DNA from: Shewanella sp.
GTDB taxonomy: Bacteria; Pseudomonadota; Gammaproteobacteria; Enterobacterales; Shewanellaceae
NCBI GenBank assembly: GCA_021462625.1
Contig: JAJNAU010000016.1
Location: forward strand, 1 to 37,664
Length of the DNA: 37,664 nt
Direction: 5' to 3'
The notes beneath the pieces were generated by a model that made no database searches, was not told the DNA's origin, and saw only the letters and a program-made list of their open reading frames with translations. Made by a program: the position numbers and the translations under genes. Below are positions 14,815 to 22,492 of the stretch, in pieces (the stretch's first letter is position 1; every line of letters starts with the position of its first letter).

Positions 14815-15806
14815 GATGACCTTCTCCCCTTGGCTGGCAGCGACAATACCCCGGCCTGGGACAGTGCCAGACCGACACTGAGCAGCAGCATAAATGCCAG
14901 CGGCCAGTAAAACAGTTCGGATTTGGGGCGGTAGCTTTGTTCATCCCGGCTTACGGGTTGCAACTTATTGATCTCCTGATAGATTTGCTGAAGTTCCTGG
15001 GGGTTGCGGGCGCGAAAATACTGCCCATGGGTGATGTTGGCAATATCCTGCAGGGTCGATTCATCCAAATCGCTAGATGGGTTGACCTGCCGACTGCCGA
15101 AGAAGCCCCTTTGCTCCATCACATCAGCACCTACGCCTATGGTGTAAATAGTCACGCCCCGCTCTGCGGCGATTTTCGCAGCCTGTATCGGGTCGATATT
15201 ACCGGCGTTATTGCTGCCGTCGGTCAGCAGTACTAGCACCCGGTTACTGTCCTGTACCTGTTCAAAGCGTTTGACGGCCAGACCAATGGCTTCCCCGATG
15301 GCGGTTTGTTTACCTACCAGACCGATTTGCGCTTCTCGCATGTATTGTGCCACCGAGCGATGGTCTGCTGTCAGCGGAGTTTGCAGATAGGCGTGATCGG
15401 CAAACAGAATAAGCCCCAGGCGATCACCTTTTCGTTGATCGATAAAGTCGCTGACAACCTGCTGAACTACGGAGAATCTGTCCAGCGTTCGCCCGCCTAT
15501 GGCCATATCCTCAATCTGCATACTGCCGGACAGATCCACGGCTACCATCAGATCCCGACCTTTGGTGGGAATATCAATCGGCTCGCCCAACCATTGTGGC
15601 CGGGCACAGGCCAATACCAGCGCTGCCCACATCAGCAGATAAAACCAGCGGTTGACTCCGGGTTTTACCTTCAGCGTGCTGGTAGTTGTTTGGGCAATAC
15701 CGGGCATGTGCAACTCGCCACCGCGTTGTTGCTGCTGTTGTTTATTGCGGACAAACAGCGGCAGTGGCAGTAACAACAACAGCCATGGCCATTCAAGACT
15801 CAACAT
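14811..15806 (-). CDS. VWA domain-containing BatA-like protein
   Basis: A 331-aa membrane protein. It has an N-terminal helix (residues 5-20), a second helix about residues 54-67, a von Willebrand A domain with an intact metal-ion-dependent adhesion site (DLSGS at residues 91-95, plus the later LLTDGSNNAGN), and a C-terminal helix near residue 305. This topology, with the VWA domain between membrane anchors, is that of BatA. The perfect metal site suggests active divalent-metal-dependent protein binding. It lies between the DUF4381 gene (7-base overlap) and the VWA-TPR gene (4-base overlap), so all are translated from one message. Confidence 0.9.
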   Translation of the reverse strand: MLSLEWPWLLLLLPLPLFVRNKQQQQQRGGELHMPGIAQTTTSTLKVKPGVNRWFYLLMWAALVLACARPQWLGEPIDIPTKGRDLMVAVDLSGSMQIEDMAIGGRTLDRFSVVQQVVSDFIDQRKGDRLGLILFADHAYLQTPLTADHRSVAQYMREAQIGLVGKQTAIGEAIGLAVKRFEQVQDSNRVLVLLTDGSNNAGNIDPIQAAKIAAERGVTIYTIGVGADVMEQRGFFGSRQVNPSSDLDESTLQDIANITHGQYFRARNPQELQQIYQEINKLQPVSRDEQSYRPKSELFYWPLAFMLLLSVGLALSQAGVLSLPAKGRRSS

Positions 15807-16321
15807 GATTTGGCCTCCCGGGAAGGGACGTTTGCCATGGCGGTGGGGAGTTGCTCAAGGATGCGGACGGCCAGGCTTTTCAGCGATGCCGCCTGCTGGG
15901 GAGTCAGTGCCCGCGGGCTAAAGCGATTTCCTAAAAGCGCCGATATCTCCTGCCGTTGAGCCTGATCCAGACTCTGGCTCAGCAATGACAGCCAGGCGGC
16001 ATCATCCAGCGCGGCAACCTGGGCTCTTGGCAGGTAGCTCAACGCCGCGCGCTTGAGCAGGGTGTTGACCCTTTGCGCATAATCGGCTGATGTCATATCC
16101 AGCCCGACAAGCAGATGTTTGGCTTGCTGGCAGGCCGCCAGGCGAGCCTGACGCCGCCGGTACCGCAAAAAGACTGCCAACAGTGCCAATACCATCAGCG
16201 CTATCAGCAAATAATAGCCCGGAGCCAGTGGCCACAGGCCAACTTGCTCCGGCAGGTGGATATCTTTTAGTTGTGTCAACGCCGGATTGGCGGGCACATT
16301 CGCAGCAGGCGTTGCTGTCAT
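15800..16321 (-). CDS. DUF4381 domain-containing protein
   Basis: A 173-aa protein with one membrane helix at about residues 34-53 (GYYLLIALMVLALLAVFLRY), a basic stop-transfer segment RRRQARL and a cytoplasmic helical domain. This is the usual DUF4381 layout found between the DUF58 and VWA genes of MoxR operons. Its function is unknown; by position it may link the VWA proteins to the cytoplasmic MoxR. The stop and start overlap both neighbours. Confidence 0.85.
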   Translation of the reverse strand: MTATPAANVPANPALTQLKDIHLPEQVGLWPLAPGYYLLIALMVLALLAVFLRYRRRQARLAACQQAKHLLVGLDMTSADYAQRVNTLLKRAALSYLPRAQVAALDDAAWLSLLSQSLDQAQRQEISALLGNRFSPRALTPQQAASLKSLAVRILEQLPTAMANVPSREAKSC

Positions 16322-17253
16322 GAACGTAAAAGCTCCAGTTGTTGTGTCAGTGTCTTTCCTGCGTCAATCAGCCGGGTGCGAACTCGCAGTCTGTCCATCA
16401 TGGTGAGGAAGAACTGTTGCTGTTGCTGCTGGCGATGCAGCCACTGCTCATACTGAATGCGATTGAGCAAGCGTTCGGTATCGCCATCCCGCACCGGCAG
16501 ACTGAATTCTCCCGGCATGTTCAGATTGCCCTGACGCAGGGGATCTGTGATCACAAAGGCGCCTATATCACAGTGTCGTTTCAGGTTGCTCAGTGGCCCA
16601 ATGCAGTCGGCATTGAAGCCACTGCCATCGGAGATGATCCACACCAGTGAACCCGGCTTGGCAATACGGGCCAGCCGCTGACAGGCTGCCGTGAGATGGC
16701 CTTCACTGCGCTTGCCGGTTTTGAAGTGCTCCAGTTGTTGCTGATGTATTTCGCAGATCCCAGATATGAGCTGCAGTATGCCGATCTGACGGCTCTTGGG
16801 TTTCAGCTCCAGCTGGCCGGATTCACTGACGATAAGGGCGCCGATGCGATCACCATGATTGATGGCACTCCAGCCAAGGGTGGCAGCCAGATGCGCCGCC
16901 TGCACTGACTGCAGCAGCAGGGTCGAGCCAAAGTACAGGCTGTAGCTCATATCCAGCAGCAGGATAATTGGCCTCTCCCGCTCTTCAATAAACAGCTTGG
17001 TGTGAGCCTTGCCGGTACGGGCGGTCACCCGCCAGTCTATGGTGCGCACATCATCACCGCTCTGATAATGGCGCACCTCGGCAAACTCCATCCCTCGGCC
17101 TTTGATATTGCCGGCTCTGTGCCCGGCTAACGCCGCCTTGGCGCGAGTGTGTCTGTCAGGAATGGCATTGGCCTGGCCCTGACAGGCGAGCAATTCCGCC
17201 TCACTCAGGTGCCAGCCATCGGCAAACAGGGGGAATTCAGTGGTTTTGTTCAT
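16318..17253 (-). CDS. DUF58 domain-containing protein
   Basis: A 311-aa soluble DUF58 protein. The family core is clear: GRGMEFAEVRHYQSGDDVRTIDWRVTARTGKAHTK (about residues 52-86), followed by a VWA-like domain starting LLLDMSYSL (DMSYS, about residues 99-103) and WIISDGSGF. It has no membrane segment. DUF58 proteins pair with MoxR ATPases and may act as adaptors to their targets. The start overlaps the moxR stop by one base (TGATG) and the stop overlaps DUF4381. Confidence 0.88.
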   Translation of the reverse strand: MNKTTEFPLFADGWHLSEAELLACQGQANAIPDRHTRAKAALAGHRAGNIKGRGMEFAEVRHYQSGDDVRTIDWRVTARTGKAHTKLFIEERERPIILLLDMSYSLYFGSTLLLQSVQAAHLAATLGWSAINHGDRIGALIVSESGQLELKPKSRQIGILQLISGICEIHQQQLEHFKTGKRSEGHLTAACQRLARIAKPGSLVWIISDGSGFNADCIGPLSNLKRHCDIGAFVITDPLRQGNLNMPGEFSLPVRDGDTERLLNRIQYEQWLHRQQQQQQFFLTMMDRLRVRTRLIDAGKTLTQQLELLRS

Positions 17254-18209
17254 CAGGGGACGGCAACCAGACTCAGTATGTGGTTAATCACCTGATCCCG
17301 GCTGACTCCCTGTGCCTGAGCATGGTAGCTCAGCAGCAGGCGGTGACGCAGTACATTGGGGGCAACAACCTGAATATCTTCCGGCGTGACATAGTCCCTC
17401 TTATACAGCCAGGCGCGGGCACGAGCGCAACGCTCCAGCGATTGGGTCGCCCTCGGGCTAACGCCATAATCCAGCCAGCTGGCCAGCTCTTCGCTGTAAT
17501 GGGTGGGCTGACGGGTCGCCATGATGATATCGACTATGTACTGCTCGAGGGTTTCCGCCAGATAGATTTCCAGCGCCGCTGTGCGGGCGGTGAAAATCTC
17601 CTGCTGGGAGATCGGCTCGATACGGGTAATCTCGACATGCAGCGCCTCATTACGGGATAGCCGCAGGATCTCCAGCTCGGTGTTACCACTCGGATAATCC
17701 AGATTCAGATGCATCAAAAAGCGGTCCAGTTGTGCTTCCGGCAGTGGGTAAGTCCCTTCGTTTTCCAGCGGGTTTTGGGTTGCCATCACCAGAAACAGCT
17801 CAGGCAGCCTGTAACTGTTCTTACCCACAGTCACCTGACCTTCGGCCATGGCTTCCAGCAAAGCTGACTGCACTTTGGCCGGTGCCCGGTTGATCTCATC
17901 GGCCAAGATCAGATTGTGAAAAATAGGGCCGGATTCAAATTCAAAGGTGCCAGCCTGGGCGCGGTAGATATCGGTACCGGTCAAATCCGCCGGTAGCAGA
18001 TCCGGCGTAAACTGAATTCGGTGAAAATCTCCTTCGATAGCGTCACACAGGGCTTTGACCGCACGGGTTTTGGCCAGACCCGGTGGGCCTTCAACCAGTA
18101 GGTGACCATCAGCTATCAGGGCAATGAGCAGATTTTCTGTCAGTGCAGGTTGCCCGAGAATTAACTGATCAAGATAACTTTTCAGGGAATGAAATCGACT
18201 TAACGGCAT
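17253..18209 (-). CDS. MoxR-family AAA+ ATPase
   Basis: A 318-aa AAA+ ATPase of the MoxR branch. Walker A is GPPGLAKT (residues 41-48), Walker B is ILADEI (101-106), a sensor-1 ATQNP follows near 140, and the C-terminal lid includes SPRATQSLERCARARAWL. MoxR proteins act as chaperone-like ATPases, probably moving or activating the VWA proteins encoded just downstream. The ATG at 18209 starts the family-typical MPLSRFHSLKSYLDQLILGQ; a longer frame beginning with TTG at 18254 has no support. As first gene of the operon it is divergent from fadI across a 644-bp gap. Confidence 0.92.
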   Translation of the reverse strand: MPLSRFHSLKSYLDQLILGQPALTENLLIALIADGHLLVEGPPGLAKTRAVKALCDAIEGDFHRIQFTPDLLPADLTGTDIYRAQAGTFEFESGPIFHNLILADEINRAPAKVQSALLEAMAEGQVTVGKNSYRLPELFLVMATQNPLENEGTYPLPEAQLDRFLMHLNLDYPSGNTELEILRLSRNEALHVEITRIEPISQQEIFTARTAALEIYLAETLEQYIVDIIMATRQPTHYSEELASWLDYGVSPRATQSLERCARARAWLYKRDYVTPEDIQVVAPNVLRHRLLLSYHAQAQGVSRDQVINHILSLVAVP

Positions 18210-18669
18210 GGCTACACTCAATTTGTTCAACGTGAATGAAACAGACAATGGCAAATTTCACAGATTGATGGCTCAGTTCAGTGCTGCCCTGAGCGGCAGT
18301 CAGCGCTTTGCCAGATCTGAAGACACTAACTATAAGTCAGCTGAGCTTACAGGCGAACTGACGTTCATCCTTCATGGGGCTCTCTTTACTCTATGTCACA
18401 GGCATCACGGTCTCAGACCTCTATCCAGAGCAACACCGACTAACCGACTATCGCGCAAGTACAGTGCCAATACTCATCATAGACTGCCATTTCCTGAATA
18501 AGTTGCAAGGGAGCCATTCACTTATGGACAGAATTTAATTCCTTCTTTACTCATTATGTTATCAGGCTGGAGGTTAAGTAAGCAGCAGACATTTACCGGA
18601 GAAAAAGGAGTCTCAGCCTGGGGTGACAGAGCGCAGAGCACTTGCTGGCAACCGTTATACAGCAAAATG

Positions 18670-18683
18670 CAAACAGGTGTTTA
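18670..18683. promoter_or_regulatory. Candidate PsrA-type operator upstream of fadI
   Basis: CAAACAGGTGTTTA is a near-palindrome of the CAAAC-N4-GTTTG type recognised by the TetR-family fatty acid regulator PsrA. It overlaps the proposed fadI -35 box, a position suited to repression. The motif is recalled from Pseudomonas/Shewanella literature; assignment is inference. Confidence 0.45.
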
Positions 18684-18708
18684 AAACTTGCTGGCAAGAA
18701 GTTAGAAT
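18680..18708 (+). promoter_or_regulatory. Possible sigma-70 promoter of fadIJ
   Basis: TTTAAA (18680-18685) and TAGAAT (18703-18708) are separated by 17 bases and match the -35 and -10 consensus at 4 and 5 of 6 positions. Transcription would begin near 18715, placing the FadR-like site just downstream of the start. Confidence 0.4.
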
Positions 18709-18721
18709 CGGTTCACACTTC

Positions 18722-18738
18722 TATTGGTCTGACCTGTC
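18722..18738 (+). promoter_or_regulatory. Candidate FadR operator upstream of fadI
   Basis: TATTGGTCTGACCTGTC contains the perfect core palindrome GGTC-T-GACC and matches the palindromic FadR consensus AACTGGTCNGACCAGTT at 12 of 16 scored positions. It would sit at about +7 to +23 of the proposed promoter, where FadR binding blocks transcription and acyl-CoA releases it. Confidence 0.6.
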
Positions 18739-18853
18739 GGTATTTTCCCGAAGATACACGCCGAAGTGTTGTTTTCAGGGAAGCAGGGACGGTTTTAACG
18801 CATGACAATTTAGCCGTGTCGAGCCATGACCCGGCAAGGAATAAGGGTGACAA

Positions 18854-20164
18854 ATGAGTGACAGACAAGAATTGGTCAACCGCCGTGGCGAGAGGATAGC
18901 CATAGTCGCGGGGCTGCGGACGCCATTTGCCAAGCAAGCGACGGCGTTTCACGGAGTATCGGCGCTGGAAATGGGCGCCATGGTAGTGAATGAACTGATT
19001 GCCCGTACCGAGCTTGACCCAAAGCTTATCCAGCAACTGGTGTACGGTCAGGTGGTGCAGATGCCTGCCGCTCCCAATATCGCCAGGGAAATTGTGCTTA
19101 CTACAGGCATGGATGTGGCGACCGACGCCTACAGTGTTACCCGTGCCTGTGCCACCAGTTTTCAATCGACCGTGAATATTGCCGAGTCCATCATGGCCGG
19201 TAATATCGAAATTGGTATGGCCGGTGGCGCCGATTCCTCCTCTGTGTTGCCTATTGGTGTCTCCAAAAAACTGGCGCGGGCGCTGGTGGATTTGAGCAAG
19301 GCCAGAAGCTTTGGCCAGAAACTGGCCATTTTCCGTCGTCTGGGATTGAAAGATCTGTTGCCGGTACCGCCGGCGGTGGCGGAATACACCACTGGCCTGT
19401 CCATGGGGCAGACCGCTGAGCAGATGGCCAAGACCCATGGTATCAACCGTGCCGATCAGGACGCATTGGCTCACCGTTCTCACACACTGGCGGCCAATAC
19501 CTGGGATTCAGGTGTGCTCAGTGATGAAGTGATGGTGGCCCATGTACCGCCCTACAAGTCCTTTATTGACGGGGACAACAACATTCGCAAAGACTCAGAC
19601 TTGGCCTCTTACGCCAAACTGAGACCCGTATTTGACCGCAAACACGGCACAGTGACTGCAGCCAACAGCACGCCACTGACCGACGGCGCTTCTGCTGTTA
19701 TTCTGATGAGTGAAGCCAAGGCCAAGGCGCTGGGCTACCAGCCAATTGGTTATATCAAAAGCTATGCCTTTGCTGCTATCGATGTGTGGGAAGACATGCT
19801 GATGGGGCCCTCCTATGCCACGCCTGTGGCGCTGGCCCGCGCCGGTATGGAGCTGGAAGACCTGACGTTGATTGAAATGCATGAAGCGTTCGCGGCTCAG
19901 GCGCTGGCAAATATGAAGATGTTTGGCTCAAAGAAATTTGCCGAAGAAAAACTGGGGCGTAATCGTGCCATCGGTGAAATTGACATGGATAAGTTCAACG
20001 TGCAGGGTGGCTCTTTGGCTTACGGCCACCCCTTTGCGGCAACCGGTACCCGGTTGATCACTCAGCTCTGTAACGAACTTAAGCGCCGCGGTGGCGGGAT
20101 TGGATTGACCACGGCCTGCGCAGCTGGTGGTTTGGGTGCAGCAATGATAGTGGAAGTGGAGTGA
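18854..20164 (+). CDS. fadI: 3-ketoacyl-CoA thiolase FadI
   Basis: A 436-aa thiolase of the FadI type, which cleaves 3-ketoacyl-CoA with CoA to release acetyl-CoA in the last step of beta-oxidation and is the beta subunit of the FadIJ complex. The nucleophilic Cys99 lies in [11 protein letters not shown]. The C-terminal half carries the GHPFAATG motif and the second catalytic Cys in [13 protein letters not shown]. The length matches E. coli FadI. The ATG follows an AAGGGTGACAA ribosome site. The fadJ start follows within 5 bases of the stop. FadR- and PsrA-like sites upstream suggest induction by fatty acids. Confidence 0.96.
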   Translation: MSDRQELVNRRGERIAIVAGLRTPFAKQATAFHGVSALEMGAMVVNELIARTELDPKLIQQLVYGQVVQMPAAPNIAREIVLTTGMDVATDAYSVTRACATSFQSTVNIAESIMAGNIEIGMAGGADSSSVLPIGVSKKLARALVDLSKARSFGQKLAIFRRLGLKDLLPVPPAVAEYTTGLSMGQTAEQMAKTHGINRADQDALAHRSHTLAANTWDSGVLSDEVMVAHVPPYKSFIDGDNNIRKDSDLASYAKLRPVFDRKHGTVTAANSTPLTDGASAVILMSEAKAKALGYQPIGYIKSYAFAAIDVWEDMLMGPSYATPVALARAGMELEDLTLIEMHEAFAAQALANMKMFGSKKFAEEKLGRNRAIGEIDMDKFNVQGGSLAYGHPFAATGTRLITQLCNELKRRGGGIGLTTACAAGGLGAAMIVEVE

Positions 20165-20169
20165 TCGTC

Positions 20170-22299
20170 ATGGAAAAGACTTTTAACCTCAAGCGCCGTG
20201 AAGATGGTATTGCTCTGTTGGTGATGGATGTTCCCGGCGAAACCATGAATACCCTCAAAGGGGAATTTGCCGATGAAGTGACCCAGGTGCTCAATGAAAT
20301 TCAGAGCGATAACTCCATCAAGGGGCTGGTGCTGATTTCCGGTAAGCCTGACTCCTTTGTTGCCGGCGCCGATATCGGCATGCTGGATGCCTGCAAAACT
20401 GCCGACGATGCCAGAACCCTTTCCAGCCAAGGGCATCAGGTGTTTGCCCAGCTGGAAGCTTTGAATATTCCGGTGGTGGCGGCGATCCACGGTGCCTGTC
20501 TGGGGGGTGGGCTGGAGTTGGCCATGGCTTGTCACCAAAGGGTGTGCAGTGACGATGCCAAAACCCTGCTGGGGCTGCCGGAAGTGCAGTTGGGACTTTT
20601 GCCCGGTGGTGGCGGTACCCAGCGACTGCCGCGTCTGGTGGGCGTGACCACTGCGCTGGACATGATGCTGACCGGCAAGCAAATCCGCCCCAAGCAGGCG
20701 CTGAAGATGGGGCTGGTGGACGACATGGTGCCTGTTTCTATCCTGCAGCAGACCGCCATTGAAATGGCGCTCAAGGGTAAGTCAGTCAGACATAAGCCAA
20801 AGCAGCCGCTGTTGAACAAGGTGCTGGAGAGCAACAGTGCAGGTCGCAACTTTATTTATCAACAGGCGGCCAAACAGGTGATGAAGAAGACTCAGGGTAA
20901 TTACCCTGCGCCGTCCAAACTCATTGACTGTGTTCGTCAGGGAATGGATAAGGGCATGCAAAAAGGACTGCAAGTGGAAGCCAGTCACTTTGCCGATCTG
21001 GTAATGACACCTGAATCTGCGGCGATGCGGGCGGTGTTCTTTGCCATTACCGAAATGAAGAAGGAAACCGGGGCTGGGGAGACCAAACCCAAGGCAGTGA
21101 AAAAAGCCGTGGTACTCGGCGGTGGTTTGATGGGTGGGGGTATCGCTTCAGTGACGACCACCAAGGCAAAAATTCCGGTTCGGGTAAAGGACATCAACGA
21201 GAAGGGGTTGTCCAATGCCCTGTCTTACGCCTACAAGTTGCTGGATGGCAGAGTGAGGCGCAGGCATATGCGCGCGACCGAGCGGGATAAGTTGATGGCA
21301 CTGATGACCACCACCACTGATTATCGTGGCGTGAAAGACGCTGACATAGTGGTTGAGGCGGTGTTTGAAGATCTGGCGCTCAAGCACCAGATGGTCAAAG
21401 ACATTGAACGCGAGTGTGGCCCTGATACCATTTTCGCCTCCAATACCTCCTCTTTGCCTATTACCCAGATAGCTCAGGCCGCTGAGCGTCCGGAGAATGT
21501 GATCGGTCTGCACTATTTCTCACCCGTGGATAAAATGCCGCTGGTGGAAGTGATTGCTCACGCCAACACTTCGCCCGAGACCATTGCCACCACAGTTGCC
21601 TTTGCCAAACAGCAGGGAAAAACGCCGATAGTGGTGCAGGACTGTGCTGGCTTTTATGTCAACCGTATTCTGGCGCTGTATATGAATGAAGCGGCTCAGA
21701 TGCTGCTGGAAGGCCAGTCGGTGGAAAATCTGGATAAGGCACTGGTTAAGTTTGGCTTTCCGGTTGGCCCTATCACCCTACTCGATGAAGTGGGTATAGA
21801 TGTTGGTGCCAAAATTTCCCCCATCCTGGAGAAGGAGCTTGGCAGCCGCTTTGAGGCTCCGGCAGCGTTCGACAAATTAATGGCGGATGACCGCAAAGGC
21901 CGCAAAAACGGCAAAGGTTTCTACTGCTATGGCGACAAAGCGCCCAAGAAGAGCAAGAAGGTGGATGAGACTGTGTACTCAGTGCTGGGTATTACGCCCT
22001 CCGGCGCGCTGGAACACAATCAGATCTCCTGTCGCTGCATTGTGCAGATGCTTAATGAGGCGGCCCGTTGTCTGGAAGAAGGTATTATCGCTTCACCTAG
22101 AGATGGTGATATCGGTGCACTGTTTGGTATCGGTTTTCCGCCCTTCCTTGGTGGGCCATTCCGCTATATGGATAGCTTGGGTAGTCAGCGTTTGGTAGAG
22201 ATGCTGGTCAGTTATCAGCAGCAGTTTGGTGACAGATTTGCACCCTGTGAACTGCTTAAGAAGATGGCGGCAGAAGACGGGCGATTCTTCTCAGCTTAA
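20170..22299 (+). CDS. fadJ: Fatty acid oxidation complex alpha subunit FadJ
   Basis: A 709-aa multifunctional alpha subunit. The N-terminal crotonase domain (enoyl-CoA hydratase/isomerase; residues about 1-190) shows GACLGGGLELA and the GLPEVQLGLLPGGGGTQRLPR block. The NAD-binding 3-hydroxyacyl-CoA dehydrogenase domain starts with GGGLMGGGIA (about residue 317) and continues to ASNTSSLPI and the LHYFSPVDKMPLVEVI segment. C-terminal dehydrogenase domains end near GIGFPPFLGGPFRYMD. Start choice: the ATG at 20170 has GGAG at 20157-20160. A GTG at 20161 overlapping the fadI stop is an alternative. A strong terminator follows. Confidence 0.95.
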   Translation: MEKTFNLKRREDGIALLVMDVPGETMNTLKGEFADEVTQVLNEIQSDNSIKGLVLISGKPDSFVAGADIGMLDACKTADDARTLSSQGHQVFAQLEALNIPVVAAIHGACLGGGLELAMACHQRVCSDDAKTLLGLPEVQLGLLPGGGGTQRLPRLVGVTTALDMMLTGKQIRPKQALKMGLVDDMVPVSILQQTAIEMALKGKSVRHKPKQPLLNKVLESNSAGRNFIYQQAAKQVMKKTQGNYPAPSKLIDCVRQGMDKGMQKGLQVEASHFADLVMTPESAAMRAVFFAITEMKKETGAGETKPKAVKKAVVLGGGLMGGGIASVTTTKAKIPVRVKDINEKGLSNALSYAYKLLDGRVRRRHMRATERDKLMALMTTTTDYRGVKDADIVVEAVFEDLALKHQMVKDIERECGPDTIFASNTSSLPITQIAQAAERPENVIGLHYFSPVDKMPLVEVIAHANTSPETIATTVAFAKQQGKTPIVVQDCAGFYVNRILALYMNEAAQMLLEGQSVENLDKALVKFGFPVGPITLLDEVGIDVGAKISPILEKELGSRFEAPAAFDKLMADDRKGRKNGKGFYCYGDKAPKKSKKVDETVYSVLGITPSGALEHNQISCRCIVQMLNEAARCLEEGIIASPRDGDIGALFGIGFPPFLGGPFRYMDSLGSQRLVEMLVSYQQQFGDRFAPCELLKKMAAEDGRFFSA

Positions 22300-22316
22300 C
22301 GCTGACAGTGTTTAAA

Positions 22317-22358
22317 CCCAATGAAAAAGCGGCTGATTAATGCCGCTTTTTCATTGGG
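22317..22358. terminator. Strong bidirectional terminator after fadJ
   Basis: A perfect 17-bp stem (CCCAATGAAAAAGCGGC and its exact complement) with an 8-base loop, carrying an A run and a T run in its arms. It lies 18 bases after the fadJ stop and can also stop minus-strand transcripts from the protease gene. Confidence 0.9.
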
Positions 22359-22428
22359 AGCCAGACCATTTTGCAGCAGATATTTAAACAGGACAATTGC
22401 GCCTGGATCTGCTGTAACCAGTCTGGGT

Positions 22429-22460
22429 TGCCCATCAGTTGTATGGGGTGCTGATGGGCA
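22429..22460. repeat. Inverted repeat downstream of the M16 protease gene
   Basis: TGCCCATCAG and CTGATGGGCA form a 10-bp perfect stem with a 12-base loop, 33 bases beyond the protease stop. There is no T run on the minus strand, so it may be a weak or rho-dependent signal, or a 3'-end stabiliser. Confidence 0.45.
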
Positions 22461-22492
22461 GTTTGCTGATAAATGTCGCCAGCGAGCGTTTC

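Larger units (their letters stand above)
18210..18853. promoter_or_regulatory. Divergent moxR / fadI intergenic region
   Basis: A 644-bp region without a credible gene. The left 400 bp should hold the moxR promoter, but I could not place it with confidence. The right part holds the fadI regulatory sites listed separately and a 12-bp direct repeat ACTTGCTGGCAA (18640-18651 and 18686-18697), spaced 46 bases start to start, the second copy lying between the proposed -35 and -10 boxes. Confidence 0.6.

Noticed and set aside
18713..19483. A 256-aa minus-strand frame opposite fadI
   Set aside because: It is antisense to the well-supported thiolase and lacks a ribosome site or recognisable domain.
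20062..20682. A 206-aa minus-strand frame opposite fadI/fadJ
   Set aside because: It is a shadow of the coding strand across the fadI-fadJ junction; His/Gln-rich composition is typical of antisense frames here.
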